A DNA stretch of 64,000 nucleotides. Source: Caulobacter sp. (GTDB lineage: Bacteria; Pseudomonadota; Alphaproteobacteria; Caulobacterales; Caulobacteraceae). The stretch lies in the NCBI GenBank assembly GCA_030645575.1, contig JAUSMJ010000004.1, positions 1-64,000 on the forward strand. Direction: 5' to 3'. Shown piece after piece: positions 62,398 through 64,000 of this stretch. The first letter of the stretch is position 1. Every line of letters starts with the position of its first letter. Under the pieces are notes generated by a model. It searched no databases and had not been told where the DNA came from. It saw only the letters and a program-made list of their open reading frames with translations. Both the position numbers and the translations under genes were made by a program.

Positions 62398-62512
62398 TCC
62401 CTGTCGGGAATGTGAGCGGGTGCGACATTAAACATAGTTCGCGGCGGCCGTGGCCTGGGGTATCCACCCTGCCTGAGTGGCCGCGCGGGGGCGCGAAGGG
62501 GGAGACCCGATC

Positions 62513-63223
62513 TTGCGTAAACTGGATGAGCGCCTCTCGCGGCGCGGCCTGATCGTCGGCCTGGCGGCCCTGACCGCCTCCTGCGCCACCTCGACGCCGA
62601 AGCCGGCGCTGGTCGCCCAGGCCGCCTTGACCCCGCCTCCGGCCGCGCCGCCGCCGCTGGTCGTTCCGCCCGCGGTCGCGCCGGTCCTCGGCCCCGAGCT
62701 CGATCCCGGGGGCCTGATCCGCCGGCCGCTGATGCACGCGGCGCTCGACGCGCTGAAGCGCCATGGCGACCGGGTGGAACGCCAGGATCGCATCTACATC
62801 GTCGACTTCCAGGCTCATTCCAGCCGTCCGCGTCTGTTCCGGCTGGACCTCGTCACCGGTGAGGCGACGGCCTACCACACCGCTCACGGCCGGGGCTCCG
62901 ACCCGGCGCACACCGGCTTCGCCCAGCGCTTTTCGAACGTGCCGGAGTCGAACGCCTCGTCCGTCGGGGCCTATCTGACGGCTGGACCCGGGATGGGCGC
63001 CAAGCACGGCCCCAACGTCCTGCTGGACGGGCTGGACCCGACCAATTCGGAAGTCCGCGACCGGGCGATCATCGTCCACGGGGCCGACTACTGCGAACCT
63101 TCCTACCTGTCCGCCCACGGCAAGCTCGGCCGGTCGTTCGGCTGTTTCGCCGTGTCCCAAAAGGATCTGAACGCCCTGCGCCCCGACATGGACGCCGGCC
63201 GCCTGCTGTTCGCGGGGGTCTAG
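62513..63223 (+). CDS. Murein L,D-transpeptidase catalytic domain (YkuD_2) family protein
   Basis: The 236-aa protein starts at a TTG preceded by GGGGGAG and has a lipoprotein-like signal (RRGLIVGLAALTASC, with Cys24). After a Pro/Ala-rich linker it carries the YkuD_2 site: IIVHGADYCEPSY and GRSFGCFAVS with catalytic Cys. It would cross-link or modify peptidoglycan in the periplasm. The TTG start is supported by spacing; a GTG at 62477 is the alternative. Confidence 0.85.
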   Translation: MRKLDERLSRRGLIVGLAALTASCATSTPKPALVAQAALTPPPAAPPPLVVPPAVAPVLGPELDPGGLIRRPLMHAALDALKRHGDRVERQDRIYIVDFQAHSSRPRLFRLDLVTGEATAYHTAHGRGSDPAHTGFAQRFSNVPESNASSVGAYLTAGPGMGAKHGPNVLLDGLDPTNSEVRDRAIIVHGADYCEPSYLSAHGKLGRSFGCFAVSQKDLNALRPDMDAGRLLFAGV

Positions 63224-63232
63224 CGACAGTCA

Positions 63233-63305
63233 GGGACATGCACTTCAGTGCGTGTCCCTCGCCGCCTCGAAGCTGAGGGGGACACGCACTGAAGTGCATG
63301 TCCCC
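63233..63305. repeat. Intergenic repeat, family C, tandem pair 2
   Basis: Two inverted units of about 28 bases, GGGACATGCACTTCAGTGCG continuing TGTCCC and its reverse, lie between two converging genes. They match family C copies at 32187 and 55704 and could act as terminators. Confidence 0.85.
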
Positions 63306-63312
63306 GGTTTCC

Positions 63313-64000
63313 CTACCCCGCCCCGTACATCGCCATCACGTCGCGGCGCATCGACGCGCCGCTGTCGGGGCGACTGTAGAACATGTGGCCGCCCGGATAG
63401 ACCTTCAGCTGGACGCGGCCCGGATTGCCCATCGGCGGCAGCTGGTCGATCACGATGCGCGAGGCGAAATAGGGGCAGCTGAGGTCGTCGTAGCCGTGGA
63501 CGATCAGCACCTTCATCTTCGGGTCGTTGGCCAGCGCCTTGCGGAACGACGACACGGCCTCGATGGTCGGCAGCTCATCCTCCCAGGCCTCGTTCACCTC
63601 GCCGCTGAGGGCGTTGTAGCGGGCCTCGACCTTCCAGCCGACGACGCGGGTGACGAAATCGACCATGGCGCTGGTGGTCGGGGCGATCAGGGCGTCGAGG
63701 ATCGGGTCGCCGCTGCGCTGGTTCGGCGAGAAGGGGTAGGGGTCCCAGGCCGTGACGTTGGAATCGTACCAGCTGCCGATGCGGCCTTCGTCACGATAGA
63801 GCTCGCGCAGGAAGGCGCGGCTGTCGATGCGACCGCCCATCTGGCGCACCACGGACTCGCGCAGGCCGGTGTAGGCGGTCACGCGCTTGATGATCCGCTC
63901 CAGCGCCGGCTGGTTGGTCCGCCCGGCCATGAAGTCGGTCAGGAACTCGGTGCGGACGTAGTTTTCCACCTCGGCCATCAGCTCGGGCGACAGGGTCTTG
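63313..64000 (-). CDS. Peptidase S10-like serine carboxypeptidase (C-terminal part)
   Basis: The frame runs to the right edge of the window, so the N-terminus is missing. The 228 visible residues include an alpha/beta-hydrolase C-terminal region: KVLIVHGYDDLSCPYFASRIV with the catalytic Asp region and VYPGGHMFYSRPDS with the catalytic His. This matches S10 carboxypeptidases of alphaproteobacteria. The nucleophile serine would lie beyond the edge. Confidence 0.85.
   Translation of the reverse strand, partial: KTLSPELMAEVENYVRTEFLTDFMAGRTNQPALERIIKRVTAYTGLRESVVRQMGGRIDSRAFLRELYRDEGRIGSWYDSNVTAWDPYPFSPNQRSGDPILDALIAPTTSAMVDFVTRVVGWKVEARYNALSGEVNEAWEDELPTIEAVSSFRKALANDPKMKVLIVHGYDDLSCPYFASRIVIDQLPPMGNPGRVQLKVYPGGHMFYSRPDSGASMRRDVMAMYGAG

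Overview
The window is 64 kb of GC-rich, densely coded DNA. It looks like the chromosome of a Caulobacterales alphaproteobacterium (Caulobacter/Phenylobacterium group). This is inferred from the strong G/C third-position bias, from a GEDEF-EAL phosphodiesterase resembling Caulobacter PdeA that sits beside rimJ, an M16 peptidase, thrC, SURF1 and a cta cluster, and from frequent ATGA/GTGA stop-start overlaps. No rRNA, tRNA, CRISPR array, complete insertion sequence or prophage was recognised.

Layout. 0-17 kb: a split class Ia ribonucleotide reductase (nrdB near 1 kb, nrdA near 15 kb, each with paired NrdR-box-like sites), a GST, a small porin next to an AraC regulator, an orphan cysA, a rubrerythrin/Fe-S oxidoreductase/DUF3501 cluster, the K+ transporter kup, and a KdpDE-like two-component pair without kdpABC. 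17-27 kb: a GDT1/UPF0016 Mn exporter behind a recognisable yybP-ykoY (Mn2+) riboswitch, two convergent DUF1330 genes, nitronate monooxygenase, SDR enzymes including 3-hydroxybutyrate dehydrogenase, yaaA, and a small membrane-protein/winged-helix operon with its own operator. 27-33 kb: a vapBC toxin-antitoxin pair wedged before a Sua5-type tRNA modification gene, a YceI/cytochrome b561/YceI operon, acyl-CoA dehydrogenase, peroxiredoxin and YqgE.

33-49 kb: a long leftward cluster reading ctaC, ctaD, ctaB, a 54-aa membrane protein, ctaG, ctaE, DUF983, SURF1, thrC, M16 peptidase, a small lower-GC insert, rimJ and pdeA. It makes and assembles an aa3-type cytochrome c oxidase and ends with housekeeping and c-di-GMP genes. 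A PadR/HAAS/DUF2807 operon and tldD run the other way. 49-51.3 kb is a lower-GC accessory islet (membrane protein plus ImmA/IrrE protease, a frameshifted gene remnant, a small HTH protein, a coiled-coil/winged-helix protein). 51-64 kb: TonB receptor, POT peptide transporter, glutamate-cysteine ligase with an unusual leader hairpin, rsmE, PPK2, a sulfotransferase, an aldo/keto reductase behind two long hairpins, an AlkX/YcaQ-like DNA glycosylase, an L,D-transpeptidase-family protein and a truncated S10 peptidase.

Intergenic spaces carry several families of inverted-repeat elements. Two families recur far apart in the window, and one recurs three times. The most distinctive regulatory signals are the NrdR box pairs, the Mn riboswitch, the hairpin over the gshA ribosome-binding site, and the palindromic operators of the small regulator operons.
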